Source: Phenylobacterium sp.
Lineage (GTDB): Bacteria; Pseudomonadota; Alphaproteobacteria; Caulobacterales; Caulobacteraceae
Reading direction: 5' to 3'
NCBI RefSeq assembly: GCF_013822795.1
Contig: NZ_PNLB01000012.1
Location: 1-64,000 of the forward strand
DNA length: 64,000 nucleotides
The notes beneath the pieces are model-generated. The model was not told the DNA's origin. It ran no database searches and saw nothing but the letters and a program-made list of their open reading frames with translations. Of the stretch, positions 35,977 to 44,149 are shown in pieces (position 1 is the stretch's first letter; each line of letters starts with the position of its first letter). Position numbers and translations under genes: made by a program.

Positions 35977-37475
35977 GCATGACGCCGGCGCCCCTGATCT
36001 CCATTCCCAGTGCGCCGGTTCCAGCCGGCGCCGAGGCGGCCTGGTTCGAGGGCGCGGGCAAGGCCCGGCTTCGGGCGGCGCTGTTCCCCGCCCGTGGCGC
36101 GGTCCGCGGCTCGATCGTGCTGAGCGGCGGCCGCACTGAGCCGATCGAGAAGTACTTCGAGTTCATCGAGGATCTCACCGGGCGCGGCTATGTCGTGCTG
36201 GCCCACGATTGGCGCGGCCAGGGGCTGTCGCATCGCGAGCTTCCTGACCGCTTGGCCGGACACGCCCGCGGCTACGAGGCCTTCCTGGCGGACTATCGCG
36301 CTCTGCTGGCCGCCTACGAGGCGCGGCTACCCAAGCCGTGGTTCGCGATCGGTCATTCGATGGGCGGATGCCTGACGCTGCTGGCGCTGGCCAAGGGCGA
36401 GGCGACCCACTTCCAGGGCGCGATCCTTTGCGCGCCGATGCTGGGACTGCAACTGGGCAAGACCTCGCCGGCCGCGGCGCGGCTGATGGCCGGGCTCAAT
36501 GTTCTGCTCGGTCGGGGCGGGGCCTTCGCGCGGCAGGCCGGACCGGCCGAGACCTTCGAGACCAATGTCCTCACCCACGACCGCGCGCGTTACGAACGGG
36601 CCAAGGCCCAGGTGCGCGCCGAACCCAAGCTCGACCTCGGCGGGCCGACCTGGGGGTGGATCGACTTCGCGCTCAAGGCCACCGCCTACCTGTCTCGCCC
36701 CGAGAACTTGAAAAGCATCACGATTCCGGTCGTCATCGTGTCGGCTGAACAGGACCGACTCGTCGACAACACCGCCCAGCGCGCGGCCGCGAGGAACCTG
36801 CCTGCCGGCGAGTTCGTAAGCGTCCCTGGCGCGTTCCACGAAATTCTGATGGAGACGGACACAATGCGGAACATCTTCCAGCGTGCGTTGGACGCCTTGC
36901 TGGGCCGCTCGGCCCCCGCGCCGGCGGCGCCCAAGCCGGTGGAGCCTGCGCCCGCGCCGGTGGCCGCCGCTGCGCCGGCTCCCGCGCCGGCTCCCGTCGC
37001 CGAGGCCAAGCCAGAGCCCGCGCCTGCGCCTGCGCCCAAGGCTCCGGAGCCTGCGCCGGTCGCCGCGGTCGCCGAGGTGAAGCGGGCCGCGCCGAAGGCC
37101 GCCGCCAAGCCCAAAGCCGCGCCGAAGCCTAAGGCCGAAGCCAAACCTGCGGCCAAGCCGGCTGCAAAGCCCAAGGCTGCGCCGGCGGCCAAGCCTGCTG
37201 AGAAGGCGGCTGCGCCGAAGACCGCCGCGGCTCCGAAGGCTGCGGTCAAGCCCAAGGCCGCCGCGCCCAAGGCTGCACCGGCTCCGAAGGCTGCCGCCAA
37301 GCCTGCTGTTAAGCCGGCGCCGAAAGCTGCCGCCGCCAAGGCCGCGCCGAAAGCCGCCGCCAAGCCCGCTGTCGTAAAGGCGCCGGCCGCGAAGGCCGCG
37401 GCCCCCAAGGCTGCGGCGAAGCCGAAGGCGGCCGCCAAACCGGCCGCAGCCAAGAAGGCTCCGGCGAAGAAGTAG
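35973..37475 (+). CDS. Monoacylglycerol-lipase-like hydrolase with histone-H1-like tail
   Basis: A 500-residue two-part protein. Residues 1 to about 305 are an alpha/beta hydrolase of the lysophospholipase/monoacylglycerol lipase type: LSGGRTEPIEKYFEFIEDL, AHDWRGQGLSHRE, nucleophile Ser129 in GHSMGG, Asp in SAEQDRLVD and His in GAFHEIL. From about 313 to the end the sequence is nearly all Ala, Pro and Lys: first Pro/Ala/Glu-rich, then AAKPKA/APKPKA repeats like histone H1 or the AlgP and PhaF tails, which bind DNA. The ATGA overlap ties it to the SCP2 gene. A lipase bound to nucleoid or granules is possible but unproven. Confidence 0.87.
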   Translation: MSMTPAPLISIPSAPVPAGAEAAWFEGAGKARLRAALFPARGAVRGSIVLSGGRTEPIEKYFEFIEDLTGRGYVVLAHDWRGQGLSHRELPDRLAGHARGYEAFLADYRALLAAYEARLPKPWFAIGHSMGGCLTLLALAKGEATHFQGAILCAPMLGLQLGKTSPAAARLMAGLNVLLGRGGAFARQAGPAETFETNVLTHDRARYERAKAQVRAEPKLDLGGPTWGWIDFALKATAYLSRPENLKSITIPVVIVSAEQDRLVDNTAQRAAARNLPAGEFVSVPGAFHEILMETDTMRNIFQRALDALLGRSAPAPAAPKPVEPAPAPVAAAAPAPAPAPVAEAKPEPAPAPAPKAPEPAPVAAVAEVKRAAPKAAAKPKAAPKPKAEAKPAAKPAAKPKAAPAAKPAEKAAAPKTAAAPKAAVKPKAAAPKAAPAPKAAAKPAVKPAPKAAAAKAAPKAAAKPAVVKAPAAKAAAPKAAAKPKAAAKPAAAKKAPAKK

Positions 37476-38291
37476 CTACTTCGCCGATCGTTTCAGTGCG
37501 ACCAGGGCCTCGTCGAGACAGGCCCGGTCGCCGGCGATGGCGATCTGCCCGCCGTTCTGGCCCACCGGCTGGCCGCGCCAGTTGGTGACCAGGCCGCCGG
37601 CGCCCTCGATCAGGGGGATGGCGGACTCGATGTCCCAGGACTTCAGTCCCGCCTCGATGACCATATCCATCTTGCCCATCGCCACCATGGCGTAGGCGTA
37701 GGCGTCGCAGCCCAGCCGCGCCAGGCGGGCGGCCGCGCGCACCTGGGTCCAGGCGCCCAGCTCTGCGCCGTCGAAACAGGCCTCAGGGTCGGTGGTCGCG
37801 ATGATCGCGTCGGTCAGCTTGGGACAGGGACGGACCTTCAGCGGCGTGGTTCGGCCATCGGCGACCAGTCGCGATCCGCCGGCGTGCCCGATGAAGACTT
37901 CGTCCAGATAGGGTTGCCCGATAGAGCCGAGGACCGGTTGTCCCTGGTGGCGCAGGCCGATCAGGGTGGTCCAGAGCGGCAGGCCGGCGATGAAGGCGCG
38001 GGTGCCGTCGACGGGATCCAGCACCCAGACGAACTCGGCGTCGGGGCGATCCTCGCCGTATTCCTCGCCGATCACGCCATGCTCGGGATAGCGCGCGGCG
38101 ATCAACTCGCGGATCGCCGCCTCCGCGCCCTTGTCGGCGGCGGTGACGGGGTCGAAGCCGCGCGCGCCGCCCTTGTCCTCCAGCCCATGGTCGGACCGGA
38201 AGTAGGGCAGGGTCACGCGCGCCGCGGCGGCGTTGAGTTCGAGAAGAAAGGCGTCGAGTTCGGCCAGACGGCCGGCGGCAAGGGCGGGCAT
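37476..38291 (-). CDS. hisN: Histidinol-phosphatase (inositol monophosphatase family)
   Basis: A 271-residue Mg-dependent phosphatase of the HisN type, which removes phosphate from histidinol-phosphate in histidine synthesis. Metal-binding motifs: the GEEYGE segment (about 75-80), WVLDPVDGTRAFIAGLP (about 89-105) and the C-terminal GLKSWDIESAIPLIEGAGG with W-D. The FIAGLPLWTTLIGL stretch is more HisN-like than inositol-phosphatase-like. No other his gene is present in the window. Its stop abuts the stop of the convergent hydrolase with no gap. Confidence 0.9.
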   Translation of the reverse strand: MPALAAGRLAELDAFLLELNAAAARVTLPYFRSDHGLEDKGGARGFDPVTAADKGAEAAIRELIAARYPEHGVIGEEYGEDRPDAEFVWVLDPVDGTRAFIAGLPLWTTLIGLRHQGQPVLGSIGQPYLDEVFIGHAGGSRLVADGRTTPLKVRPCPKLTDAIIATTDPEACFDGAELGAWTQVRAAARLARLGCDAYAYAMVAMGKMDMVIEAGLKSWDIESAIPLIEGAGGLVTNWRGQPVGQNGGQIAIAGDRACLDEALVALKRSAK

Positions 38292-38369
38292 GGCATCCGC
38301 TTTACCCTGCCGCCGGCCTCCGCGATATCCCCGTTGGGGATCGCTCGGTCGGGCGCAAGCAGTCGGGCG

Positions 38370-38771
38370 TCAGGCCGCTTCGTGTTCGCCGTTCAGCGAC
38401 TTGGCGAGGTCGAGCAGCCGGCGGCGCGGACGTTCGCCAAGCTGATAGTAGGCGCGGATAAGATCCAGGGTTTCCTTGCTGGCCAGCATTTCGCCGCCGG
38501 CCTCGCCCGGGCCCTCGCCCAGCGCATGCTCGCGCTGCGCGGAATCGGACAGGCCATCGTAGAAGTAGCCGACCGGCACCTCGAGCGCCTCGGACAGCTG
38601 CCACAGGCGGGCCGCCGAAATGCGATTGGCGCCGCACTCGTATTTCTGAATCTGCTGGAACCGCACGCCGCAGGCGCCGGCCAGCTGTTGTTGGGTCAGC
38701 CCGAGCAGGCGGCGCCGACGGCGCAGCCTCTTGCCGAGATGAACGTCGATGTTGCTGCCCATGGACTCCAT
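38370..38771 (-). CDS. XRE-family helix-turn-helix regulator
   Basis: A 133-residue regulator with an N-terminal Cro/C1-type HTH (about residues 12-68): RLRRRRRLLGLTQQQLAGACGVRFQQIQKYECGANRISAARLWQLSEAL. This exact type, with RFQQIQKYE and NRISAARL, is widespread in alphaproteobacteria (PraR-like group). The C-terminal part ends with an AYYQLGERPRRRLLDLAKSL helix that could dimerise. The ATG at 38771 is chosen because AGGGAG sits seven bases before it; 38762 is an alternative. It is between hisN and the acyltransferase gene and diverges from the latter. Targets unknown. Confidence 0.87.
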   Translation of the reverse strand: MESMGSNIDVHLGKRLRRRRRLLGLTQQQLAGACGVRFQQIQKYECGANRISAARLWQLSEALEVPVGYFYDGLSDSAQREHALGEGPGEAGGEMLASKETLDLIRAYYQLGERPRRRLLDLAKSLNGEHEAA

Positions 38772-38897
38772 CGCCCCACTCCCTCTGCTTGCCGCCCGTC
38801 CCAAAGCGAGACGGCCTGCGGGGATTTTCGCAAGTCGCGCGCCAAGCGAGCGCTGTTCGCGTTGCGCGACAGGGAATGACGCGACTACTAGAGAGGC

Positions 38898-39812
38898 ATG
38901 ACGCAGGCTAAGCCCCCGGTGGCGCAGGATCTTTTGTGGCGGTTGGAGGCCTTGGCCTTCGACGTGGTGATCGCGTTTGCGCGAATGTTGCCGGTCGACC
39001 TGGTGTCCGATTTCGGCGCCTGGTTCTTCAAGACCGTTGGCCCGCTGACCAGCGCTCAGAATGTCGCCGAGACCAATCTGCGCATCGCTTTTCCGCAGGC
39101 CTCGGACGCAGAGATCGCCGACCTGCTGAAGGCCCAGTGGGACAATACCGGCCGCACCTTCCTTGAGCTGCTGATCATGGACCGGATCATCGGCGCGCCA
39201 GGCCGGGTCGAGATCGTGGGCGGCCAGCGTTTCGACGAGATCGCGGCCAACCAGGAGCCGGTGGTGTTCGTTTCGGGTCACTTCGCCAATTTCGAGGTGA
39301 TGCCGGCGGCGATCGTCAATTCGCCGGTGAAGTGCCAGATCACCTATCGGGCGATGAACAACCCGCATGTCGAAAAGCGCGTGCGCGACTACCGCTTCCG
39401 CTACGGGGTCCGCTACTTCGCGCCCAAGGGCGGCGACGGCGCACGCGAGCTGCTGGCGGCGCTGGGGCGCGGCGAGTCGGTGGCGCTGATGAACGACCAG
39501 AAGTTCAACGGCGGGATCGCCGCGCCGTTCTTCGGGGTGACCTGCCACACTGCGCCCGGCCCTTCGCGGCTGGCGCTGCGCTTCAACACCGTGCTGCAGC
39601 CGATGTCGGTGCAACGGAGGCGCAAGGCCCGGTTCCGGGTGGTCGTGCACGACCCGATCCATCTGGAGCACACCGGCAACACCAGCGCCGACATCGAGGC
39701 GGGCGTGCGCAAGATCAACGCCATGATCGAAGGCTGGGTGCGCGAACGGCCGGCTGAGTGGTTCTGGACCCACAAGCGCTGGCCGAACGAAACCTATCGG
39801 CGCAATCGCTAG
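38898..39812 (+). CDS. LpxL/HtrB-type lauroyl acyltransferase
   Basis: A 304-residue inner-membrane acyltransferase that adds a secondary acyl chain to lipid A or a related lipid. The catalytic H-x4-E pair is His128/Glu133 (VSGHFANFEV). Also visible are the N-terminal amphipathic/membrane stretch (about 15-32), the LMNDQKFNGGIAAPFFG donor-site segment and the ERPAEWFWTHKRWP ending typical of the LpxL/HtrB family. With lpxK, waaA and DUF374 elsewhere here it points to lipid A work; whether it uses acyl-ACP or acyl-CoA is unknown. Its end overlaps the convergent M23 gene by four bases. Confidence 0.92.
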   Translation: MTQAKPPVAQDLLWRLEALAFDVVIAFARMLPVDLVSDFGAWFFKTVGPLTSAQNVAETNLRIAFPQASDAEIADLLKAQWDNTGRTFLELLIMDRIIGAPGRVEIVGGQRFDEIAANQEPVVFVSGHFANFEVMPAAIVNSPVKCQITYRAMNNPHVEKRVRDYRFRYGVRYFAPKGGDGARELLAALGRGESVALMNDQKFNGGIAAPFFGVTCHTAPGPSRLALRFNTVLQPMSVQRRRKARFRVVVHDPIHLEHTGNTSADIEAGVRKINAMIEGWVRERPAEWFWTHKRWPNETYRRNR

Positions 39813-40642
39813 GCCGCAGCCGGGCCCGGCACGCCGACCATCAGCATCGGGTTCATGTGCCGCCCGCGCCACTTCAGACGCCAGCACAGGTGCGGCCCGG
39901 TCGCCCGGCCCGTGGAGCCGACCGCGCCGATGCGCTGGCCGCGGGCCAGGCTCTGGCCGCTGGAGACGTCGACGCTGCTGAGATGCAGGTACGCTGAAAC
40001 CAATCCTTGGCCGTGGTCGACCATGACGAGGCCGCCCTCGAACAGCATGCCGGGATCGGCCAACACCACTAGACCGCCAGCGGGGGTCGACACGGGCGTA
40101 CCCGTTGGAGCGGCCAGATCGATGCCGTAGTGCGGCGGGCGCGGCCGGCCGTCGACGATCCGCTGGCCGCCGAACCGTGCTGTGACGCGGAAGTCGCGCA
40201 GCGGCGCGGAGAAGCCGCCCTTGAAGTCGTCACGATCGGTGACGCTGGCGAAGGCCGCGGCCTTTCGCTTCGTCTCCTCGGCGATGCGCGCTTCGAGTTC
40301 GGGGCTGGCTTGGCCCTGATAGACCCGGCGCAGGCCTTTGATCCGCTGGATGTCGTACTCGGCGCGGTCGATCTGCAGGGTGCGTACGAGATCGGCCCCG
40401 CGGGCGTCGACACGCACCTGGGCGCTGGGACCGGCGTCGCGGTCGAAGCCGAGGTAGAAAAACCCGTCGTCGGAGGCGCGGGTGACCGTCTGGCCGTCGA
40501 GGATCACCTTCGCGCGCGGCGTGGTGCGGCCGATGGCGAAGCCGCTCTGCTGCATACGTCCGCTCAGCGCCAGGTCGGCTGCCCTGGCGGGAGCGGCGAG
40601 TGCGGCGGAGGCCAGCCCGAGAACCGCTGTCCGGCGGTTCAG
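39809..40642 (-). CDS. Exported M23 (LytM-type) protein with altered zinc site
   Basis: The M23 domain is near the C-terminus. Counted from the proposed start, the first zinc pair is His171/Asp175 (HYGID), followed by His220 in YLHLSS and His251 in PHLCWRL. The family has HxH there; Cys253 replaces the second, zinc-ligand His. The first ATG (40555) would leave no export signal. In the same frame the preceding 29 codons read as a signal peptide (NRRTAVLGLASAALAAPARAA), open to a CTG at 40642-40640, eight bases after the DUF2093 stop. I take CTG as the start (277 residues); this is inference. Likely a periplasmic cell-wall enzyme or a divisome-type activator. Confidence 0.85.
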   Translation of the reverse strand: MNRRTAVLGLASAALAAPARAADLALSGRMQQSGFAIGRTTPRAKVILDGQTVTRASDDGFFYLGFDRDAGPSAQVRVDARGADLVRTLQIDRAEYDIQRIKGLRRVYQGQASPELEARIAEETKRKAAAFASVTDRDDFKGGFSAPLRDFRVTARFGGQRIVDGRPRPPHYGIDLAAPTGTPVSTPAGGLVVLADPGMLFEGGLVMVDHGQGLVSAYLHLSSVDVSSGQSLARGQRIGAVGSTGRATGPHLCWRLKWRGRHMNPMLMVGVPGPAAA

Positions 40643-40649
40643 GGGAACG

Positions 40650-40868
40650 TCAGGGATGCAGCTCTTTCCACCGCGCCAGCGCTTCGACCGGCGTGGCGTA
40701 GGCTTCCTGGAGGGCTGGGTTCCAGTAGCGCAGGGCCTCCACCGGGATCTTCACCTTGGAGACGGCGCAGATCACGTAGCGTCCCGGCTTGAGCACGACG
40801 AACTCGCCGTCGCCATAGTGGAGCGAGGCGATGTCGGAGCCGGTGAGGTCGCGGTCGTGGGCGTTCAT
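40650..40868 (-). CDS. DUF2093 family protein
   Basis: A 72-residue soluble protein matching DUF2093, a small alphaproteobacterial family of unknown function. The central LHYGDGEFVVLKPGRYVICAVSKVKIPVEALRYWNP block is characteristic. No signal or membrane segment. It lies immediately upstream of the M23 gene and downstream of xseA on the same strand, so the three may form one transcript. Linkage with a cell-wall protein is the only hint at function. Confidence 0.88.
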   Translation of the reverse strand: MNAHDRDLTGSDIASLHYGDGEFVVLKPGRYVICAVSKVKIPVEALRYWNPALQEAYATPVEALARWKELHP

Positions 40869-40912
40869 GGGAGTCTATGTAGCGCGCCAAAGCCGGTCAG
40901 AACAGGGCGCCG

Positions 40913-42367
40913 TCAGAACAGATCGCCTTGGTTCGAAGACGGCGGCGGGGGTTTGGGCGCCCGCGCAGGCTTGGCCGGTTGGGGCGGGGCGGGGGGCGCG
41001 GCGGTGGGCGTTCCGTCGATCGTCGCCTCGCGGCTCTGGTCGGCGAACACGAGTTTCACGCCCTCGCCGCTGACCAGCGAGGCTCCTTCCCGCACCAGCG
41101 AGCCGTCGGCCCGATGCACGCGCGCGAAGCCGCGCTTCAGCGGGGCGCTAGGGTCGACCGAGGCGTAGAGCTTCGAAAGGCTGGAGAGCCGCTCGGCGGT
41201 GCGGTCCAAGCCCCGCGCCATCGCCGGCTTCAGCCGCAGCACCAGCCTGGCGAGCCGGTCGGCATGCACCTGCTGGGGACGCTGCAGCAGGCCAGGCGAC
41301 AGGCGCGAGGAGACCCGCACCAGGTCGGTGTGGTGCGCCGCGACGTTGCGCGAGAGTCCCGCGCCCAGTCGGCTGGAGGCCAGGTTGAAGCGCTGAGCGG
41401 CCATCTCGACGAGGTCGGGCACCCGGGCCAGCGCGCGGCCGGCATGCTCGACGCGGCCGCGGCGATCCTCGACCGTGCGCCCGCCGCAGCGGTGCAGGCG
41501 GGCCGAAAGGTCGCCGATATAGGCCTTCAGCTCGGCCAGGACCGGTGTCGCCATTTCGGCGGCCGCAGTCGGGGTCGGGGCCCGGCGGTCGGAAACGAAG
41601 TCGATCAGGGTGGTGTCGGTCTCGTGCCCGACCGCCGAGATCAGCGGAATGGTCCCCGCCGCCACGGCGCGGGCCAGGGCCTCGTCGTTGAAGGCCCAGA
41701 GGTCTTCCACCGAACCGCCGCCGCGCGCGACGATCAGGATGTCTGGGCGCGGCACGGGGCCGTCTGGAGCCATGGCGTTGAAGCGGGCGATGGCGTTGGC
41801 GACCTGGCCGGCGGCGGCGTCGCCCTGGACTACGACGGGCCAGACGATCACGCGGCAGGGCCAGCGGTCGCGGATGCGGTGCAGGATGTCGCGGATCACC
41901 GCGCCGGTCGGGCTGGTGATGACGCCGACCACGGCCGGCATGGTCGGCAGCGGCCGCTTGCGGGCCTGCTCGAACAGGCCCTCGCCGTGCAGCTTGGCCT
42001 TCAGGCGTTCGAGTTGGGCCAGCAGCGCGCCGACGCCCGCGGCCTCCATGGTCTCGATGACCATCTGATAGCGCGAGCCGGCCGGATAGGTGGTGATCTT
42101 GCCGGTGACCACGACCTCCATGCCCTGTTGCGGGCGGATGGAGAGGTTCTTGACCGAACCCTTCCAGACGACGCCGTCGATGGCGGCGCGCTCGTCCTTG
42201 ATGGTCAGGTAGACGTGGCCGTTGGAGTGGTGGGTGACCTTCGACAGCTCGCCGCGCAGCCGCACGAACCCGTAGGCGTCCTCAAGCGTGCGCTTCAGTG
42301 CGAACGCGAGCTCGGAGACCGAATAGGCCTTGGCGTTGCTGTCGGTGTCGGTGGCGACGTCGGTCAT
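40913..42367 (-). CDS. xseA: Exodeoxyribonuclease VII large subunit
   Basis: A 484-residue subunit of the ExoVII nuclease that degrades single-stranded DNA in repair. The N-terminal OB-fold (about 15-110) includes [34 protein letters not shown] and [17 protein letters not shown]. The catalytic domain has [23 protein letters not shown] and [23 protein letters not shown], then [15 protein letters not shown] long coiled-coil region precedes the [14 protein letters not shown]-terminal patch; the last 40 residues are Pro/Ala-rich and end DLF. The small-subunit gene xseB is not in the window. Confidence 0.96.
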   Translation of the reverse strand: MTDVATDTDSNAKAYSVSELAFALKRTLEDAYGFVRLRGELSKVTHHSNGHVYLTIKDERAAIDGVVWKGSVKNLSIRPQQGMEVVVTGKITTYPAGSRYQMVIETMEAAGVGALLAQLERLKAKLHGEGLFEQARKRPLPTMPAVVGVITSPTGAVIRDILHRIRDRWPCRVIVWPVVVQGDAAAGQVANAIARFNAMAPDGPVPRPDILIVARGGGSVEDLWAFNDEALARAVAAGTIPLISAVGHETDTTLIDFVSDRRAPTPTAAAEMATPVLAELKAYIGDLSARLHRCGGRTVEDRRGRVEHAGRALARVPDLVEMAAQRFNLASSRLGAGLSRNVAAHHTDLVRVSSRLSPGLLQRPQQVHADRLARLVLRLKPAMARGLDRTAERLSSLSKLYASVDPSAPLKRGFARVHRADGSLVREGASLVSGEGVKLVFADQSREATIDGTPTAAPPAPPQPAKPARAPKPPPPSSNQGDLF

Positions 42368-42464
42368 AGGGCAGAGATAGCGGCCGGCGCCGCCAAAAAG
42401 AAGTTCGGGCGCGCCTGACAGCGAAGTCGCCGCTCAGCGCGCCCGGAACCCATCCCCCCGGATA

Positions 42465-42980
42465 CTAGATGTAGCGGCGCAGCGAGCGGGCCAGTTCGTT
42501 GGCTCCGCCGCGCTTCTTGGTCTGCACCGGCTGATAGGCGACGCGGGCGTGCTCCATGCAGTAGGGGCCCTCGTCCTGGCGGCGGCCGCAGAAGGTGAAG
42601 CTGTCGCTCGACGGGTCGCCGATCGGCCACTTGCACATGTGCGCGCCCAGGGTCAGCACCGTGGCGGTGCCCGGAGCTTCCTCGATGTAACGCACCGGCG
42701 ACGGCGTGGGGGTCGGCGCGGCCGCGGCGACGGCGGTCGGCTCGGCGATGCGGCGCGGCGCGGCCGGAGCGGCGGCGGCCGGACGGGCCGGACGCGGCGC
42801 CTTGAAGGCCGGTCGCGCCGGTTTCGACGGTGCTGCGCGTCCCGACAGGCCCAGGCGATGGACCTTGCCGATGACGGCGTTGCGGGTCACCCCGCCCAAT
42901 TGTTTCGCGATCTGGCTGGCCGAGAGGCCGTCCTGCCAGAGCTTCTTCAGACTCTCGACGCGTTCGTCAGTCCAACCCAT
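42465..42980 (-). CDS. gcrA: GcrA cell-cycle regulator
   Basis: A 171-residue sigma-70 co-regulator. In Caulobacter GcrA binds promoters carrying CcrM-methylated GAnTC sites and drives S-phase genes. The N-terminal DNA-binding domain (about 1-45) is unmistakable: MGWTDERVESLKKLWQDGLSASQIAKQLGGVTRNAVIGKVHRLGL. A Pro/Ala-rich linker follows, and the C-terminal sigma-interacting domain is CKWPIGDPSSDSFTFCGRR...YCMEHARVAYQP with conserved Cys. The ATG giving MGWTDER (42980) is preferred to one four codons earlier. Presence of this gene is the strongest marker of the order. Confidence 0.97.
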   Translation of the reverse strand: MGWTDERVESLKKLWQDGLSASQIAKQLGGVTRNAVIGKVHRLGLSGRAAPSKPARPAFKAPRPARPAAAAPAAPRRIAEPTAVAAAAPTPTPSPVRYIEEAPGTATVLTLGAHMCKWPIGDPSSDSFTFCGRRQDEGPYCMEHARVAYQPVQTKKRGGANELARSLRRYI

Positions 42981-43231
42981 GTCTGGCTCCACCCGCTTGC
43001 ACGTCCCCAGCGCCGCCCCCGCGGGTGGCTGGGATCAACATCTTGTGGCAGTCGGAAAACCTGACCGCCATCAACTACTAGATATCGTAACCCATCCATT
43101 AAGAGCCACAATAGGCGCCCTCACCTTCGTCCACAGAAACCAGATATTGATTCTGTCCACAGGGTTCGCGCGTGAAGCGGCGCCGTGACGGGCGCTTGCG
43201 ATCTTGGGAAAGCGGGCGCACATCCTGGGCC
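42981..43231. promoter_or_regulatory. gcrA control region with DnaA-box-like, GAnTC and CtrA-like sites
   Basis: The gap between divergent gcrA and the ABC-2 permease gene holds two 7/9 matches to the DnaA box, TCGTCCACA (43127-43135) and CTGTCCACA (43153-43161), a CcrM site GATTC at 43149-43153 touching the second, and TAAC-N7-TTAA at 43088-43102, near the CtrA consensus TTAA-N7-TTAA. In Caulobacter gcrA is activated by DnaA and repressed by CtrA, so the arrangement makes sense. The sites are matched by eye only. Confidence 0.55.
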
Positions 43232-44053
43232 ATGAAGGACATGCCCGCAGCCGAAGCCGTCATTCCCCCGCAGCCCCGCGACTATCACGGGTTCAACTGG
43301 GCGGGGTTCGGAACCCTCTACACCCGCGAGGTCCGCCGCTTCTGGAAGGTGGGGATGCAGACCCTGGCCGCCCCGGTGGTCACCGCGTTGCTCTACATGA
43401 TGGTCTTCGTCGTGGCGGTGCAGGGCGCAGCTCCGCCGATCCACGGCACGCCGTTCGCGGTGTTCGTGGCGCCGGGTCTGATCATGATGCAGATCCTCAA
43501 CAACGCCTTCGCCAACTCGTCGTCGTCGCTGCTGCAGGCCAAGTTCAACGGCCTGGTCGGCGACTTCATGACCCCGCCGCTGACGCCGCTGGAGCAGGTG
43601 CTGGCCTTCGCGCTGGGCGCGGCGACCCGCGGCGTGGTGGTCGGGGCGGTTACCTTCGCGGCGATCCTGCCGTTCGCCGCCCTGCCGATCGCCCACCTCT
43701 GGGCGGTGCTCTACTTCGGGATCGGCGCGGCCCTGATCCTCGGCATGCTGGGCATCATGGCCGGGCTGTGGGCCGAGAAGTTCGACCACATGGCGGTGGT
43801 GACCAATTTCATCATCATGCCGATGACGTTCCTGTCGGGGACCTTCTATCTGGTCGACCGGCTGCCCGAGCCGTTCCGCACGGCCAGCCACTACAACCCG
43901 TTCTTCTATCTGATCGACGGCTTCCGCTATGGCTTCATCGGCCACGCGGAGGGCTCGCTGATCGCCGGGGTCGGCGTGACCGCCGGCCTGGTCATCGCCT
44001 TCGCCTGCCTGTGTCTCTGGATGTTCGAGACCGGCTACAAGCTGAAGACCTGA
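43232..44053 (+). CDS. ABC-2 type transporter permease
   Basis: A 273-residue inner-membrane permease of the ABC-2 family. Six hydrophobic helices are visible at roughly 38-60, 75-98, 120-145, 155-178, 185-205 and 240-265; the LTPLEQVLAFALGAATRGVVVGAV segment is typical of the polysaccharide/drug exporter branch, and the SHYNPFFYLIDGFRYGFIG stretch closes the family pattern. No ATPase gene sits next to it, so its partner must be elsewhere. The ATG at 43232 is preferred to an upstream start in a basic stretch. A good terminator follows the stop. Confidence 0.86.
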   Translation: MKDMPAAEAVIPPQPRDYHGFNWAGFGTLYTREVRRFWKVGMQTLAAPVVTALLYMMVFVVAVQGAAPPIHGTPFAVFVAPGLIMMQILNNAFANSSSSLLQAKFNGLVGDFMTPPLTPLEQVLAFALGAATRGVVVGAVTFAAILPFAALPIAHLWAVLYFGIGAALILGMLGIMAGLWAEKFDHMAVVTNFIIMPMTFLSGTFYLVDRLPEPFRTASHYNPFFYLIDGFRYGFIGHAEGSLIAGVGVTAGLVIAFACLCLWMFETGYKLKT

Positions 44054-44079
44054 GGCGGCCCGCCGCGCTGCGCTCCATC

Positions 44080-44107
44080 AAAGCCCTCCCGCTCGGGAGG
44101 GCTTTTT
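44080..44107 (+). terminator. Rho-independent terminator after the ABC-2 permease gene
   Basis: An 11-bp stem (44080-44090 with 44095-44105) with a GCTC loop, followed by a T-run in the 3' arm (TTTTT at 44103-44107). It lies 27 bases past the stop and 40 bases before the next gene. Confidence 0.88.
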
Positions 44108-44126
44108 CGTGTTGCGTTGTCCATAT

Positions 44127-44149
44127 TGATGTAATATCGACTTACATCA
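44127..44149. promoter_or_regulatory. Operator-like palindrome overlapping the tetR start
   Basis: A perfect 8-bp inverted repeat, TGATGTAA (44127-44134) and TTACATCA (44142-44149), with a seven-base spacer. The last base is the A of the tetR ATG. A TetR dimer bound there would block its own transcription or initiation, so this is a likely autoregulatory operator. Confidence 0.7.

Noticed and set aside
35973-37475. Frameshift joining a hydrolase to an unrelated basic gene
   Set aside because: The frame is continuous, the codon pattern is uniform and the Ala/Pro/Lys tail begins gradually through a Pro/Ala/Glu linker. I treat it as a true fusion.
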